DNA of 64,000 bases from Loktanella fryxellensis (GTDB lineage Bacteria > Pseudomonadota > Alphaproteobacteria > Rhodobacterales > Rhodobacteraceae): assembly GCF_900110065.1 (NCBI RefSeq), contig NZ_FOCI01000009.1, forward strand, positions 1 to 64,000, given 5' to 3'. The notes beneath the pieces were generated by a model. It was not told where the DNA came from, did no database searches, and saw nothing but the letters and a program-made list of their open reading frames with translations. Of this stretch, positions 43,016 to 52,305 are shown in pieces. Within the stretch, counting starts at the first letter, position 1. Each line of letters starts with the position of its first letter. Made by a program: the position numbers and the translations under genes.

Positions 43016-43245
43016 CTAGGCTGCCGGTGCGACGACATCAGCGCCAGACCGGTAGATCCACAGCGCGGCACGAAGAGCAGGATCAGGCCCGGCATCGTGA
43101 CGATGATGTTCCAAGCACACCAATGCATCACATCCGTCACCATGCGGTTTCCCCTCATCCTCGTCGCTGCATCGGACCATGACCCCTCACGTCGGCGCGG
43201 ACTGCGTTAAGGCATTGTTTACCGGCCCTGCGGCATCATCGGTGC

Positions 43246-44013
43246 ATGACACATGGATTTCAGGACTCGTTGCCGTTCCTTGCCGCCACTTCGCATCCGG
43301 TGGTGGCTGTGGACGACGTGCCTGACACGGGCACGCGCCAGCCGTCCTATATCCGCGACCACAGGCAACGCCTGCGCGACCGGTTCATGGCGGGGGGTGC
43401 AGCGGCGCTGCCGGATTACGAATTGTTGGAACTGGTGCTGTTCCGCGCCATCCCGCGACAGGACGTGAAACCGCTGGCGCGTGCGCTGATCGACCGGTTC
43501 GGCGATTTCAACCGCGTGATTGCCGCCAGCCCCATGGCGCTGGCAAAGGTCACGGGCGTGGGCCCCGCCGTCATCACGGAGCTGAAGGTAATCGAGGCGG
43601 CGGCGCACCGCATGGCCCGCGGCCGGATCATGGCGCGCCCGGTCCTCAGCAGTTGGGACGCGCTGCTTGATTACTGCCATACGGTCATGGCGCACCGGGA
43701 AACGGAACAGTTCCGCGTCCTCTACCTCGACACCCGCAACACCGTTATCGCGGACGAGGAACAGGCGCGCGGCACCGTCGACCACGTTCCCGTCTATCCG
43801 CGCGAGGTCGTTAAGCGCGGGCTGGAATTGAATGCCGCCGCCCTGATCCTCGTGCACAACCACCCCTCGGGCGATCCCACGCCATCGCAGGCGGACATCG
43901 CGATGACGGCGCAGATCGCGGCGGCGGCAAAGGCGCTGGGAATTACCGTCCACGACCACCTGATCATCGGCAAATCGCGAGAGTTGTCGTTCAGGGCGGA
44001 AGGGCTGCTTTAG
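43246..44013 (+). CDS. radC: RadC/JAB-domain DNA repair-associated protein
   Basis: A 255-residue protein with an N-terminal helix-hairpin-helix region (LPDYELLELVLFRAIPRQDV, VTGVGPAVITELKVI) and a JAB1/MPN-like metal site HNHPSGDPTPSQAD (His204, His206, Asp217). The RadC family is widespread, but its role in recombination or repair is not well established. It is preceded by a 293-base gap containing only the dnaJ terminator. It converges with the OmpA-fusion gene with a 4-base overlap of the ends. Confidence 0.93.
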   Translation: MTHGFQDSLPFLAATSHPVVAVDDVPDTGTRQPSYIRDHRQRLRDRFMAGGAAALPDYELLELVLFRAIPRQDVKPLARALIDRFGDFNRVIAASPMALAKVTGVGPAVITELKVIEAAAHRMARGRIMARPVLSSWDALLDYCHTVMAHRETEQFRVLYLDTRNTVIADEEQARGTVDHVPVYPREVVKRGLELNAAALILVHNHPSGDPTPSQADIAMTAQIAAAAKALGITVHDHLIIGKSRELSFRAEGLL

Positions 44014-45566
44014 TCGCCGATCCAGACCTCGACCCGGCGGTTCATGCGCCGGCCCCATGCGATGTCGTCGCAGGCGATGGGCATCGCCTCGCCGTATCCC
44101 ACGGTGCCCAGATCCACATCCGCAGGCAACGTGCCCAGCAGGTCCAGCAGCGCGGCCTCGACCGCCAGCGCACGCGCGGCGGACAGGTCGCGGTTGGCCT
44201 GCGCCTCGCCCGCGCCATCGGTGAAGCCGGCAAGCAGGATGTCGCGGCCACCATGGACGCCGTCGCGGATGTCCAGCGCCAGACGCCGCAAGTTGGCGGC
44301 CGATGCCGCGTCCAGTGCCAGCGCGCCTTCGGCAAAGCGGAAGGTCAGCGACAGCCGCGACCGGGCGCGCAACTGTGCGATCGTGGCTTGCAGGTCGGTC
44401 AGGGATGTCTGTGGACCCGCGATGTCGATTGCATGGGCGATCCGTTCACCCTGATCGTTCAGCGGAACCGGAACGACAGTGCGGTCGGCCAGCCCGCTGC
44501 GCCGCACGATCGCGGCGGCGGCAGGGCTGCGCAGCCAGCCCAGCAGGTCGACGACGATGGCCGGCTGCACAGCCGAGCGGACGAGCGCAAAGGCAGGCAT
44601 CGTCAAAGGATAGTCCTGCGTATGCAGATCCACGCTACGCGGGCTGGCGGTCAGACCGCAGGCGTCGCGCAGTGTCACGGTCTGTGCGACGCCCGCATCA
44701 GCCAGCGTGGCAAGCCCCAGCGCGCCGGGATCATCGGCCACCGCCAGCGCCAGGGCCGCTGCGGTCGGATGGTGGACGATGGTGGTGGCCGGCGGAGCGT
44801 CCAGTTGGGCCAGAAAAGCCTCGACCGCGCCGCTGTCGGCCAGGCCAAGATGCAGGGTCAGGGGCGTATCGGTCTGGCCCATCGCCGCCCAGTCCGCAAC
44901 CTGTCCCGCGTAGGCTGCGATCAGGTCGGCGGGTGCCAGCGTGCGCACCGGATTGCGCGGGGACACGACGGGCACCAGCGCATCGTTGCCCAACAGAATG
45001 ACGCCGTCCGCAGGTGCGGTCAGCGACAGACCAACCGCTGCGGCCCGCGCCCGCTCGTCCGGCGACGGCTCCCGGAGCGTCAGGGCGACATCGGTGGCAA
45101 AGGTGATCAGGTCGGCAAACGCCTCGGCACTTCCCGTTTGCGTCAGCACGACATGCAACGCCACCGTACCATCCGCAGTGGTCAAAGTGATCGCATCATC
45201 CGCCCGCGACAGGGACAGGCCACGGTCCGCGGCGAACCCTTCCAGCAGCGCAGGTAAGAGGAACCCGGACAGGACCGGCTCTCCTGACATGCGCAGGGTC
45301 GGCACGTAGCCTTGCTGCGGCGGACAGGCGGCACCAGCGCAGGTCACGCGCGCCAGATCGACGATCACCGGGCCGTGCGGTCCTTCGATTTCCAGATACG
45401 TCCCGTCGAACCCCGCGACACGTCCCGTCAGTTGCAGGTCGCCGCCCTGCGAGGTGATCGTGACCTCCTGCGCAGAGAGCGGCGACGCCAACAGCAGGAC
45501 TGCGGCAAATCCCTTTGCCGCAGTCTGCCAGATACCTTGCCGAACAGATGGTCCGTGTGGCGTCAT
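44010..45566 (-). CDS. Periplasmic binding-protein-like/OmpA fusion protein
   Basis: The 518-residue protein starts with a signal peptide (GFAAVLLLASPLSAQE). Residues ~85-370 resemble a PstS-type phosphate/anion-binding fold (VPTLRMSGEPVLSGFLLPALLEGFA, LLGNDALVPVVSPRNPVRTL, LGLADSGAVEAFL). The last ~110 residues are an OmpA peptidoglycan-binding domain (LLAGFTDGAGEAQANRDLSAARALAV, GYGEAMPIACDD, RRMNRRVEVWIGD). Such fusions are seen in Rhodobacteraceae. The start overlaps the upstream gene's stop by 4 bases. It probably tethers a ligand-binding module to the cell wall; the ligand is unknown. Confidence 0.82.
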   Translation of the reverse strand: MTPHGPSVRQGIWQTAAKGFAAVLLLASPLSAQEVTITSQGGDLQLTGRVAGFDGTYLEIEGPHGPVIVDLARVTCAGAACPPQQGYVPTLRMSGEPVLSGFLLPALLEGFAADRGLSLSRADDAITLTTADGTVALHVVLTQTGSAEAFADLITFATDVALTLREPSPDERARAAAVGLSLTAPADGVILLGNDALVPVVSPRNPVRTLAPADLIAAYAGQVADWAAMGQTDTPLTLHLGLADSGAVEAFLAQLDAPPATTIVHHPTAAALALAVADDPGALGLATLADAGVAQTVTLRDACGLTASPRSVDLHTQDYPLTMPAFALVRSAVQPAIVVDLLGWLRSPAAAAIVRRSGLADRTVVPVPLNDQGERIAHAIDIAGPQTSLTDLQATIAQLRARSRLSLTFRFAEGALALDAASAANLRRLALDIRDGVHGGRDILLAGFTDGAGEAQANRDLSAARALAVEAALLDLLGTLPADVDLGTVGYGEAMPIACDDIAWGRRMNRRVEVWIGD

Positions 45567-46591
45567 TGCGCCGCGAGTGTCAGGTCCGTGAACATGTTAT
45601 TCAAGACGATAAATTCGCCCACCGCATCACAATCCGGCATGGTCATCGTCAGGTCCACAGCAACGGGGTCGCCGCCCGGTGCGATACGGATGCTTTGCGC
45701 CGAGACGGCCCGGCCACAGTTGCGTTGCGTGATCTCGACCTCGACGTTCAGCCGCACGGCATCGCCCACGGCGATCTGACCATCGGGAAAGGTATAGACT
45801 TCGGCCAGGCGTGCGTCGCTGACGCGGCTGTCGCCGAGGACCGTCAAACGGCCACCCGCCTGCCCGGCAGGGGACACGGTGCCGACATTCGCAGCCCAGA
45901 CGTGCCCGGCGTCATCGTAATCCGCCCCAAACTCCAGCGCATGCAGTTGCACGCCATCCTCGCCTTGCCATTGCAGCACGGCGCGCGCGACGGTGTCCGC
46001 ATCCGGCACGCGCACGACGGTGGCAAGATCGGTATCGGCCCCAAGGTCGGCGACGAACATCGCATCGCGTGACAGCGCGGGGACATCCACCTGCAACTGT
46101 CCCTTTGCATCGGTGAGGACGCTGAACATCATGCCACGATGGTGGATCGTCACGGGCGCGGACGGGTGGCATTCCGCATCCAGCGTCAGGCGCACCATAG
46201 CCTGATCTTGCGCCTCAGCCGACAGGCTGGGCGCGCACACCTTTGCCACGGACGCCGTGGGCACTGGCGCTGACGGTGTCGTTGCACCGGCCATGCCCGC
46301 ATCGAAGCGGACGAGGTCGAAGCGCGGTGTCGGCATGTCCAGCGGCATCCCGGCAGCGACGATACCATCCGGCACCGCCCGCCCGCCGCGCGGCTCTGCC
46401 ACAGCCGTCGCAGCCTGCGGTGTCGTCACCTGGGCGACAGGGTTCGTGTCCGGCACCGCCGGGTCGATCACGGGATCGTCCACACCCAGCCGCGCAGCCA
46501 GGGCATCGCCATACTGCATCACGAACCCGATCCCCAGCGCGACCGAGAATGTCGCCGTCGCCGTGATCGCCTTGCGCACGAATGCCCGCAT
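45563..46591 (-). CDS. Envelope protein of unknown function downstream of secA
   Basis: A 342-residue protein with an N-terminal signal or anchor (KAITATATFSVALGIGFVMQYG), a Pro/Ala/Val-rich linker of ~80 residues and a beta-rich C-terminal domain (VRLTLDAECHPSAPVTIHHRGMMFSVLTDAKGQ, SRDAMFVADLG, LNVEVEITQRNCGRAVSAQSI). I recognise no enzyme motif. It lies 103 bases after secA on the same strand and overlaps the OmpA-fusion gene by 4 bases, so the two probably function together in the periplasm. Confidence 0.8.
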   Translation of the reverse strand: MRAFVRKAITATATFSVALGIGFVMQYGDALAARLGVDDPVIDPAVPDTNPVAQVTTPQAATAVAEPRGGRAVPDGIVAAGMPLDMPTPRFDLVRFDAGMAGATTPSAPVPTASVAKVCAPSLSAEAQDQAMVRLTLDAECHPSAPVTIHHRGMMFSVLTDAKGQLQVDVPALSRDAMFVADLGADTDLATVVRVPDADTVARAVLQWQGEDGVQLHALEFGADYDDAGHVWAANVGTVSPAGQAGGRLTVLGDSRVSDARLAEVYTFPDGQIAVGDAVRLNVEVEITQRNCGRAVSAQSIRIAPGGDPVAVDLTMTMPDCDAVGEFIVLNNMFTDLTLAAQ

Positions 46592-46694
46592 GTCCTGTCT
46601 CCTTGCCCGGTGGGGTCAAGGACCGGTATGCCTACCGCTAGTGTCCCGAACGGGACCGGCGCAAGGAATTAACGTGTCGTAAATGCGGCGGCGG

Positions 46695-49439
46695 TCAGTG
46701 GGCGCCGTGGCAATGCTTGAACTTCTTGCCGGACCCGCAGGGGCAGGGTTCGTTGCGTGTCGGCGTACCCCATGTACGGGGGCCGTCGGCGACGAACCCC
46801 GTACGCGGCGTCGCATCGCCGGTGACGACAGAGGATGTGGCACGCTCCACCGCCTGCGGCGCCGGATCGGCAGGGGCAGGCTCTGCGATCGGTGCGGGTT
46901 CAGCCGCAGGGGCCTGCTGCAGCCGCAGTTGCGCGATCATCTGCGCCTGCTGGTCCTGCGTCATCGGCTGGATCTGGCCCAGCTTCTGTGTCACGTCCAG
47001 CCGCAGACCGTCCAGCAGACGCTCGAACAACTGAAAGCCTTCGGTCTTGTATTCGTTCAGTGGGTCGCGCTGCGCATACCCGCGAAAGCCAACGACGGAC
47101 CGCAGATGCTCCAGCGTGACCAGATGCTCGCGCCACTTTGCGTCGATGGTCTGCAGCAGCACCTGCTTTTCGATGCTGCGGATCGCCTGCGCGCCAAAGG
47201 CCGCCTCTTTCTCGGCCATGTGATCGTCAGAGGCCTTCTCCAGCCGTTCGCGCATCACCTCCTGATCGACGCCCTCTTCCTGCGCCCACGTCATCACCGG
47301 CACGTCGACGCCGACGATGGCGATGGTCTGCGCATAAAGCCCCTCGGCATCCCATTGGTCGGGATAGCTGCGCGGCGGCATGTGGTCGTCCACCAGATCC
47401 TCGATCACCTGATGGCGCATGTCGCGCACGATCTCGGACAGGTCCTGCGCTTCCATGATCTCGCGGCGCTGGCCGAAGATGACCTTGCGCTGCTCGTTCA
47501 TCACGTCGTCGAATTTCAGCAACTGCTTGCGGATGTCGAAGTTGCGCCCTTCGACCTTGGCCTGCGCGCGCTCCAGCGACTTGTTCACCCACGGGTGCAC
47601 GATCGCCTCGCCTTCCTTCATGCCCAGCGTGGACAGCACCTTGTCCAGACGCTCCGACCCGAAGATCCGCATCAGATCGTCGTCGAGCGACAGAAAGAAC
47701 GACGACCGCCCCGGATCGCCCTGACGTCCCGACCGGCCGCGCAGCTGATTGTCGATGCGGCGCGATTCGTGCCGTTCGGTGGCCAGTACGAACAGCCCGC
47801 CGGATGCCAGGACCTGCGCCTTGCCGTCGGCGTGTTCCGCCTCTATGCGGGCGCGCACTTCGTCCGGGTTGGCCTCGGGGTCTGCGGCCAGCGCCTCCAG
47901 CACCTTCAGCTCGACGTTGCCGCCCAGCTGGATGTCGGTGCCGCGCCCGGCCATGTTGGTGGCGATGGTGACCGCCCCCAGCTTGCCCGCGTCGGCGATG
48001 ATCTGCGCCTCCTGCTCGTGCTGGCGCGCGTTCAGCACGTTGTGCGCGATGCCCTCGGCCTTCAGCAGGGTGGACAGGGCTTCGGATTTCTCGATGCTGG
48101 TGGTGCCCACCAGGATCGGCTGGCCCGTGGCATGGGCCACCTTGATTTCCTTGACCACGCCCTCGAACTTTTCGCGGGCGGTACGATAGACCTGATCGTG
48201 TTCGTCCTGCCGCTGCACGGGCCGGTTGGTCGGCACTTCGACCACGCCAAGGCGGTAGATCTCCATGAACTCGTCGGCTTCGGTCAGCGCCGTGCCCGTC
48301 ATGCCGCCCAGCTTCGCGTACAGACGAAAGTAGTTCTGGAACGTGACGGAGGCGAGCGTGACGTTTTCCGGCCGAATGGTCACGCCTTCCTTCGCCTCGA
48401 TCGCCTGATGCAGGCCGTCGGACAGGCGGCGGCCGGTCATCATGCGCCCCGTGAATTCGTCGATCAGCACGACCTCGTCGTTGCGGACGATGTAATCCTT
48501 GTCCTTGGCGAACAGGGTGTGCGCCTTCAGCGCCTGACTGGTGTGATGCACCAATGAGACGCTTTCGGGGTCATACAGGCTCTGCCCCTCTGGCAGCAGG
48601 CCGCGACCGGACAGAGCCTGTTCGATGTAATCGTTGCCTTCATCGGTAAAGCTGACCGAGCGTTGCTTTTCATCCAGCGTGTAGTGTTCCGGCAGGATGC
48701 CCGGCACGATCAGGTCGATCTCACGGTACATCTGGCTGCGGTCCTGCGCAGGACCCGAGATGATGAGCGGCGTGCGCGCCTCGTCGATCAGGATGCTGTC
48801 AACCTCGTCCACGATCGCAAAGTTGTGGGGGCGCTGATACATCTGCCCCAGTTCGGACCGCATGTTGTCGCGCAGATAGTCGAATCCCAGTTCGTTGTTC
48901 GTCGCATAGGTCACGTCGCACTGATAGGCGACCTTCTTTTCCGCGTCGGGTTGCTGTGGCACCACGACGCCGGTGGTCAGACCCAGCGCGCCATAGACCT
49001 TGCTCATCCACTCCGCATCGCGCCGCGCGAGGTAATCGTTCACGGTGACGATGTGCACGCCCTTGCCCGACAGCGCGTTCAGATAGGCCGGGAACGTCGC
49101 CACGAGGGTCTTGCCCTCGCCGGTCTTCATCTCGGCAATGTTACCCTGATGCAGGAAGATCCCGCCCATCAGCTGTGTATCGAAGGCCCGCAGACCCAGC
49201 GCACGGCGCGCCGCCTCGCGGCAGTTGGCAAACGCTTCCGGCAGCAGATCGTCGAGGGACTCGCCCGCGCGGGCCCGTTCTTGCAGCGCGCGGGTGCGGG
49301 CCTTGATGTCGTCGTCGGACAGGGCTGCAAACGCAGGCTCCAACCCGTTGATCTTTTCGATCAGGGGGCGCACCGCCTTGACCTTGCGGTCGTTCGTGCT
49401 TCCGAAGACCTTTTTCGCGATCGTTGACAGACCCAGCAT
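46695..49439 (-). CDS. secA: Preprotein translocase motor subunit SecA
   Basis: The 914-residue ATPase drives proteins through SecYEG. Walker A is [20 protein letters not shown] near residue 104, [20 protein letters not shown] is Walker B, with further helicase motifs [12 protein letters not shown]-like [29 protein letters not shown] and [18 protein letters not shown]. The C-terminus has the zinc-binding SecB/lipid tail [23 protein letters not shown] precedes the ATG. It is divergent from the ppiC-like gene. Confidence 0.98.
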   Translation of the reverse strand: MLGLSTIAKKVFGSTNDRKVKAVRPLIEKINGLEPAFAALSDDDIKARTRALQERARAGESLDDLLPEAFANCREAARRALGLRAFDTQLMGGIFLHQGNIAEMKTGEGKTLVATFPAYLNALSGKGVHIVTVNDYLARRDAEWMSKVYGALGLTTGVVVPQQPDAEKKVAYQCDVTYATNNELGFDYLRDNMRSELGQMYQRPHNFAIVDEVDSILIDEARTPLIISGPAQDRSQMYREIDLIVPGILPEHYTLDEKQRSVSFTDEGNDYIEQALSGRGLLPEGQSLYDPESVSLVHHTSQALKAHTLFAKDKDYIVRNDEVVLIDEFTGRMMTGRRLSDGLHQAIEAKEGVTIRPENVTLASVTFQNYFRLYAKLGGMTGTALTEADEFMEIYRLGVVEVPTNRPVQRQDEHDQVYRTAREKFEGVVKEIKVAHATGQPILVGTTSIEKSEALSTLLKAEGIAHNVLNARQHEQEAQIIADAGKLGAVTIATNMAGRGTDIQLGGNVELKVLEALAADPEANPDEVRARIEAEHADGKAQVLASGGLFVLATERHESRRIDNQLRGRSGRQGDPGRSSFFLSLDDDLMRIFGSERLDKVLSTLGMKEGEAIVHPWVNKSLERAQAKVEGRNFDIRKQLLKFDDVMNEQRKVIFGQRREIMEAQDLSEIVRDMRHQVIEDLVDDHMPPRSYPDQWDAEGLYAQTIAIVGVDVPVMTWAQEEGVDQEVMRERLEKASDDHMAEKEAAFGAQAIRSIEKQVLLQTIDAKWREHLVTLEHLRSVVGFRGYAQRDPLNEYKTEGFQLFERLLDGLRLDVTQKLGQIQPMTQDQQAQMIAQLRLQQAPAAEPAPIAEPAPADPAPQAVERATSSVVTGDATPRTGFVADGPRTWGTPTRNEPCPCGSGKKFKHCHGAH

Positions 49440-49495
49440 GTTCTCTCCAAGCGGACCATTGCCGCCCCTGTGATACGTAAGTGAGAGGAGGTAGG

Positions 49496-49524
49496 TTGTC
49501 GGCCCGCATCAGGACCCCTAAACA
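49496..49524 (+). promoter_or_regulatory. Candidate promoter of the ppiC-argJ-mutT run
   Basis: TTGTCG (49496-49501) and TAAACA (49519-49524) are separated by 17 bases in the 190-base secA/ppiC divergent region, about 105 bases before the ppiC ATG. This is a moderate match. Confidence 0.4.
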
Positions 49525-49629
49525 GGGCCCCAAGATCAGCCCCCTCGCGACATCCCTGCGATGTAAGGGTGGGGCTGTGTGCTGTCAACGTGGCACCCCG
49601 TGAGGGCGCCCGACCGAAAGGACGAACCG

Positions 49630-50595
49630 ATGACCCGACTGACCCACCTGCTGGGCACCGCCGCCATGGCGCTGACCCTGGCCACCGCTGCCACCGCACA
49701 GGATGCCGCGACCGACGCACCGGCGACAGAGGCCCCCGCAGAGGCCCCGGCGACCGAAGCGCCCGCAACCGAAGCGCCGGCAACGCAAGCCGCCCCCGCA
49801 GAGGCAGCAGCCCCGACCGCAGACCCTGCGACCGTCGTGGCCACCGTCGACGGCACCGACATCACGCTGGGCCAGCTCATCATCGCGCGCGCGCAACTGC
49901 CGCAGCAGTACGAGCAGTTTCCCCCGGAGGTGATCTTCGAAGGCCTCCTCGATCAGGTCGTGCAGCAGCAACTGCTGTCCAACAGCCTGACAGAGGCGCC
50001 TGACCGTCTGAACTGGGCGCTCGCGAACGAGGAACGCTCGCTGCGCGCCGGCGAGGTCATTACCGACCTGTCCACCGCCGCCGTCACCGAAGAGGCCATC
50101 CAGGCAGCCTATGACGAGCTGTCCGCCGCCGCCGCGGCAGAGCCGGTGCAGGAGTGGAGCGCCGCCCACCTGCTGGTCGCGACCGAAGAAGAGGCGGTCG
50201 CCGCTGCGGCCCGCATCGAAGGCGGCGAGGATTTCGCCGCCGTCGCGACCGAAGTGTCCAGCGACGGCTCTGCCGCGCAGGGCGGCGATCTAGGCTGGTT
50301 CGGTCCGGGCCAGATGGTACCGGAATTCGAGACCGCTGTGGCCGACATGGAAGTGGGCGGCGTGTCCGCCCCGGTGCAGTCCCAGTTCGGCTGGCACCTG
50401 ATCCAGCTGAACGAAGTCCGCGACCGTCCCGTCCCCGCACTGGACGAGATGCGCCCCGAGATCGTCGGTCAGCTGCAAGAGGCCGTGATCCTCGCCAAGA
50501 TCGAGGAGCTGACGGCAAGTGCAGAGATCATCCTGCCAGAACCCGGTGCGATCGACCCCGCCGTGCTGACCAACACCGATCTGCTGGACAAGTAA
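49630..50595 (+). CDS. Periplasmic parvulin-type peptidyl-prolyl isomerase
   Basis: The 321-residue protein has a signal peptide (LLGTAAMALTLATAATAQD), then a low-complexity stretch of Ala/Pro/Thr/Glu with repeated EAPAT units (residues ~24-60). A SurA-like N-region follows, and then the rotamase domain: WSAAHLLVATEEEAVAAAARIEGGEDFAAVATEVSSDGSAAQGGDLGWFGPGQMVPEFE and QFGWHLIQLNEV. It assists outer-membrane protein folding. AAGGA lies just before the ATG at 49630. argJ starts 3 bases after its stop. Confidence 0.92.
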   Translation: MTRLTHLLGTAAMALTLATAATAQDAATDAPATEAPAEAPATEAPATEAPATQAAPAEAAAPTADPATVVATVDGTDITLGQLIIARAQLPQQYEQFPPEVIFEGLLDQVVQQQLLSNSLTEAPDRLNWALANEERSLRAGEVITDLSTAAVTEEAIQAAYDELSAAAAAEPVQEWSAAHLLVATEEEAVAAAARIEGGEDFAAVATEVSSDGSAAQGGDLGWFGPGQMVPEFETAVADMEVGGVSAPVQSQFGWHLIQLNEVRDRPVPALDEMRPEIVGQLQEAVILAKIEELTASAEIILPEPGAIDPAVLTNTDLLDK

Positions 50596-50598
50596 ACC

Positions 50599-51816
50599 AT
50601 GGCACTCTCTCCGCTTGCGCCCACCGCCTTTCCTGACCTGCCCGTCATCGCGGGCGTCACCTTTGCGGCGGCGCAGGCGGGGGTGAAATACAAAGGGCGC
50701 ACCGATGTGATGCTGGCGGTGCTTGCCGCCGGCAGCACGGTGGCGGGCGTATTCACACGCTCTGCCACGCGGTCGGCGCCCGTGCTGGACTGTCAGGCTA
50801 AACTGGCGGCAGACGGCGCCGGCGGTCCCGCCGCGATCCTCGTGAACTCCGGCAATTCCAACGCCTTCACCGGCAAGGCCGGCGTCACATCCGTCCGCGC
50901 GATCTGCGATGCTGTGGCCGATGCCACGGGTGTCCCCGCGGGGCGCGTGTTCACGGCGTCCACGGGCGTGATCGGCGAACCCCTGCCCCACGACCGGATC
51001 GTGGCAAAGGTGGCGGAACTGACGGCGGCACAAACGGCCACCGGCATGGCCGACGCCGCCCGCGCCATCATGACCACCGACACCTTCCCCAAAGGCGCTG
51101 CGCAGACCGTCACCATCGGCGGCAGGCCCGTGCAGATCGCCGGCATCGCCAAGGGGTCCGGCATGATCGCCCCCGACATGGCGACGATGCTGGTCTACAT
51201 CTTTACCGACGCAATCATCGCACAGTCCCCGTTGCAGGCCCTGCTGGCGTGTCTGACCGATACGACGTTCAACAACATCACCGTGGACAGCGATACGTCC
51301 ACCTCCGACAGCCTGATGATCGCCGCAACCGGTACATCCGGCGTCGATGTGACGGATGACGCGGATTTCGCCGGCGCGTTGCAGGCGGTCATGCTGGATC
51401 TGGCCCATCAGGTCGTCCGCGACGGTGAGGGTGCGACGAAGTTCGTGACCATCGCCGTGACCGGGGCCGCCAGCGACGCCGATGCGCGTCTGGTTGCCAT
51501 GGCGACGGCAAACAGCCCCTTGGTGAAAACCGCCATCGCCGGAGAGGACCCGAACTGGGGTCGTATCGTCATGGCGGTCGGCAAGTCGGGCGCGCAGGCC
51601 GACCGCGATACCCTGACGATCCGCCTTGGCGATCTGGTGCTGGCGCGCGATGGATACCGCGCGCCGGAGTATGTGGAGGCCGACTGCGCGGCCTACATGA
51701 GACGTCCCGAGATCGACATCAACATCGACCTCGGGCTGGGCGATGGCACCAGTACCGTCTGGACCTGCGACCTGACCCACACCTACATCACGATCAACGC
51801 CGACTACCGCTCATGA
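50599..51816 (+). CDS. argJ: Bifunctional ornithine acetyltransferase / N-acetylglutamate synthase
   Basis: A 405-residue arginine-biosynthesis enzyme that transfers acetyl from N-acetylornithine to glutamate. It is made as a precursor that cuts itself before Thr196 in KGSGMIAPDMATMLVY. Other motifs are NSGNSNAFTGKAG, ASTGVIGEPLP, TDTFPKG, NNITVDSDTSTSD and GEDPNWGRIVMAVGKSG. Whether it also uses acetyl-CoA cannot be read from the sequence. The mutT ATG overlaps its TGA (ATGA). Confidence 0.96.
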   Translation: MALSPLAPTAFPDLPVIAGVTFAAAQAGVKYKGRTDVMLAVLAAGSTVAGVFTRSATRSAPVLDCQAKLAADGAGGPAAILVNSGNSNAFTGKAGVTSVRAICDAVADATGVPAGRVFTASTGVIGEPLPHDRIVAKVAELTAAQTATGMADAARAIMTTDTFPKGAAQTVTIGGRPVQIAGIAKGSGMIAPDMATMLVYIFTDAIIAQSPLQALLACLTDTTFNNITVDSDTSTSDSLMIAATGTSGVDVTDDADFAGALQAVMLDLAHQVVRDGEGATKFVTIAVTGAASDADARLVAMATANSPLVKTAIAGEDPNWGRIVMAVGKSGAQADRDTLTIRLGDLVLARDGYRAPEYVEADCAAYMRRPEIDINIDLGLGDGTSTVWTCDLTHTYITINADYRS

Positions 51817-52211
51817 AGGTCGTGCTCGTCTCGGCGGTCGCGCTGATCGACGTGGACGGGCGCGTGTTGCTGGCCCAGCGCCCCGCCGGCAAATCGCTGG
51901 CGGGCCTGTGGGAGTTTCCGGGCGGCAAGGTCGAACCTGGCGAGACGCCCGAACACGCGCTGATCCGTGAATTGCAGGAGGAGCTGGGGATCGACACCTG
52001 GACGTCCTGCCTGGCCCCGCTGACCTTCGCCAGCCACGCTTACGACGACTTTCACCTGCTGATGCCCCTGTTCGCCTGCCGCCGCTGGCAGGGCACGCCG
52101 CAGGCGCGCGAGGGGCAGGTGTTGAAATGGGTCCGCGCGCAGGACCTGTCGCAGTATCCGATGCCGCCTGCCGACATTCCCCTGATCCCGATCCTGCGCG
52201 ACTGGCTGTAA
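51813..52211 (+). CDS. mutT: 8-oxo-dGTP diphosphatase (Nudix)
   Basis: The 132-residue Nudix hydrolase has the full Nudix box from Gly38 to Ile60 (GGKVEPGETPEHAL then IRELQEELGI) with the spacing GX5EX7REUXEEXGU. LLAQRPAGKSLAGLWEFPGG is typical of MutT, which removes oxidised guanine nucleotides. It overlaps argJ by 4 bases at the end of the ppiC-argJ-mutT run, an arrangement seen in other alphaproteobacteria. Confidence 0.92.
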   Translation: MKVVLVSAVALIDVDGRVLLAQRPAGKSLAGLWEFPGGKVEPGETPEHALIRELQEELGIDTWTSCLAPLTFASHAYDDFHLLMPLFACRRWQGTPQAREGQVLKWVRAQDLSQYPMPPADIPLIPILRDWL

Positions 52212-52245
52212 CGGCACTTTCCCTCGCTTTTTACTCAAATACTCA

Positions 52246-52282
52246 AAGAAAAAGGCCCGCCAGCAGCGCTGACGGGCCTTTG
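52246..52282 (-). terminator. Bidirectional terminator between mutT and infB
   Basis: AAAGGCCCG (52251-52259) pairs with CGGGCCTTT (52273-52281), with an inner CAGC/GCTG helix. On the minus strand it is followed by TTTTCTTTG, so it ends the rimP-infB operon; the plus-strand side can end mutT. Confidence 0.85.
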
Positions 52283-52305
52283 TGCAATGTGGGGAAGCGG
52301 TGCCG

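Noticed and set aside
42937-43158. Open frame of 73 residues on the minus strand with two hydrophobic stretches between dnaJ and radC
   Set aside because: It contains the complete dnaJ terminator hairpin and overlaps dnaJ, and no ribosome-binding site is evident.
42968-43210. Plus-strand open frame of 80 residues after dnaJ
   Set aside because: Its start region is the dnaJ terminator stem, and the sequence resembles no protein.
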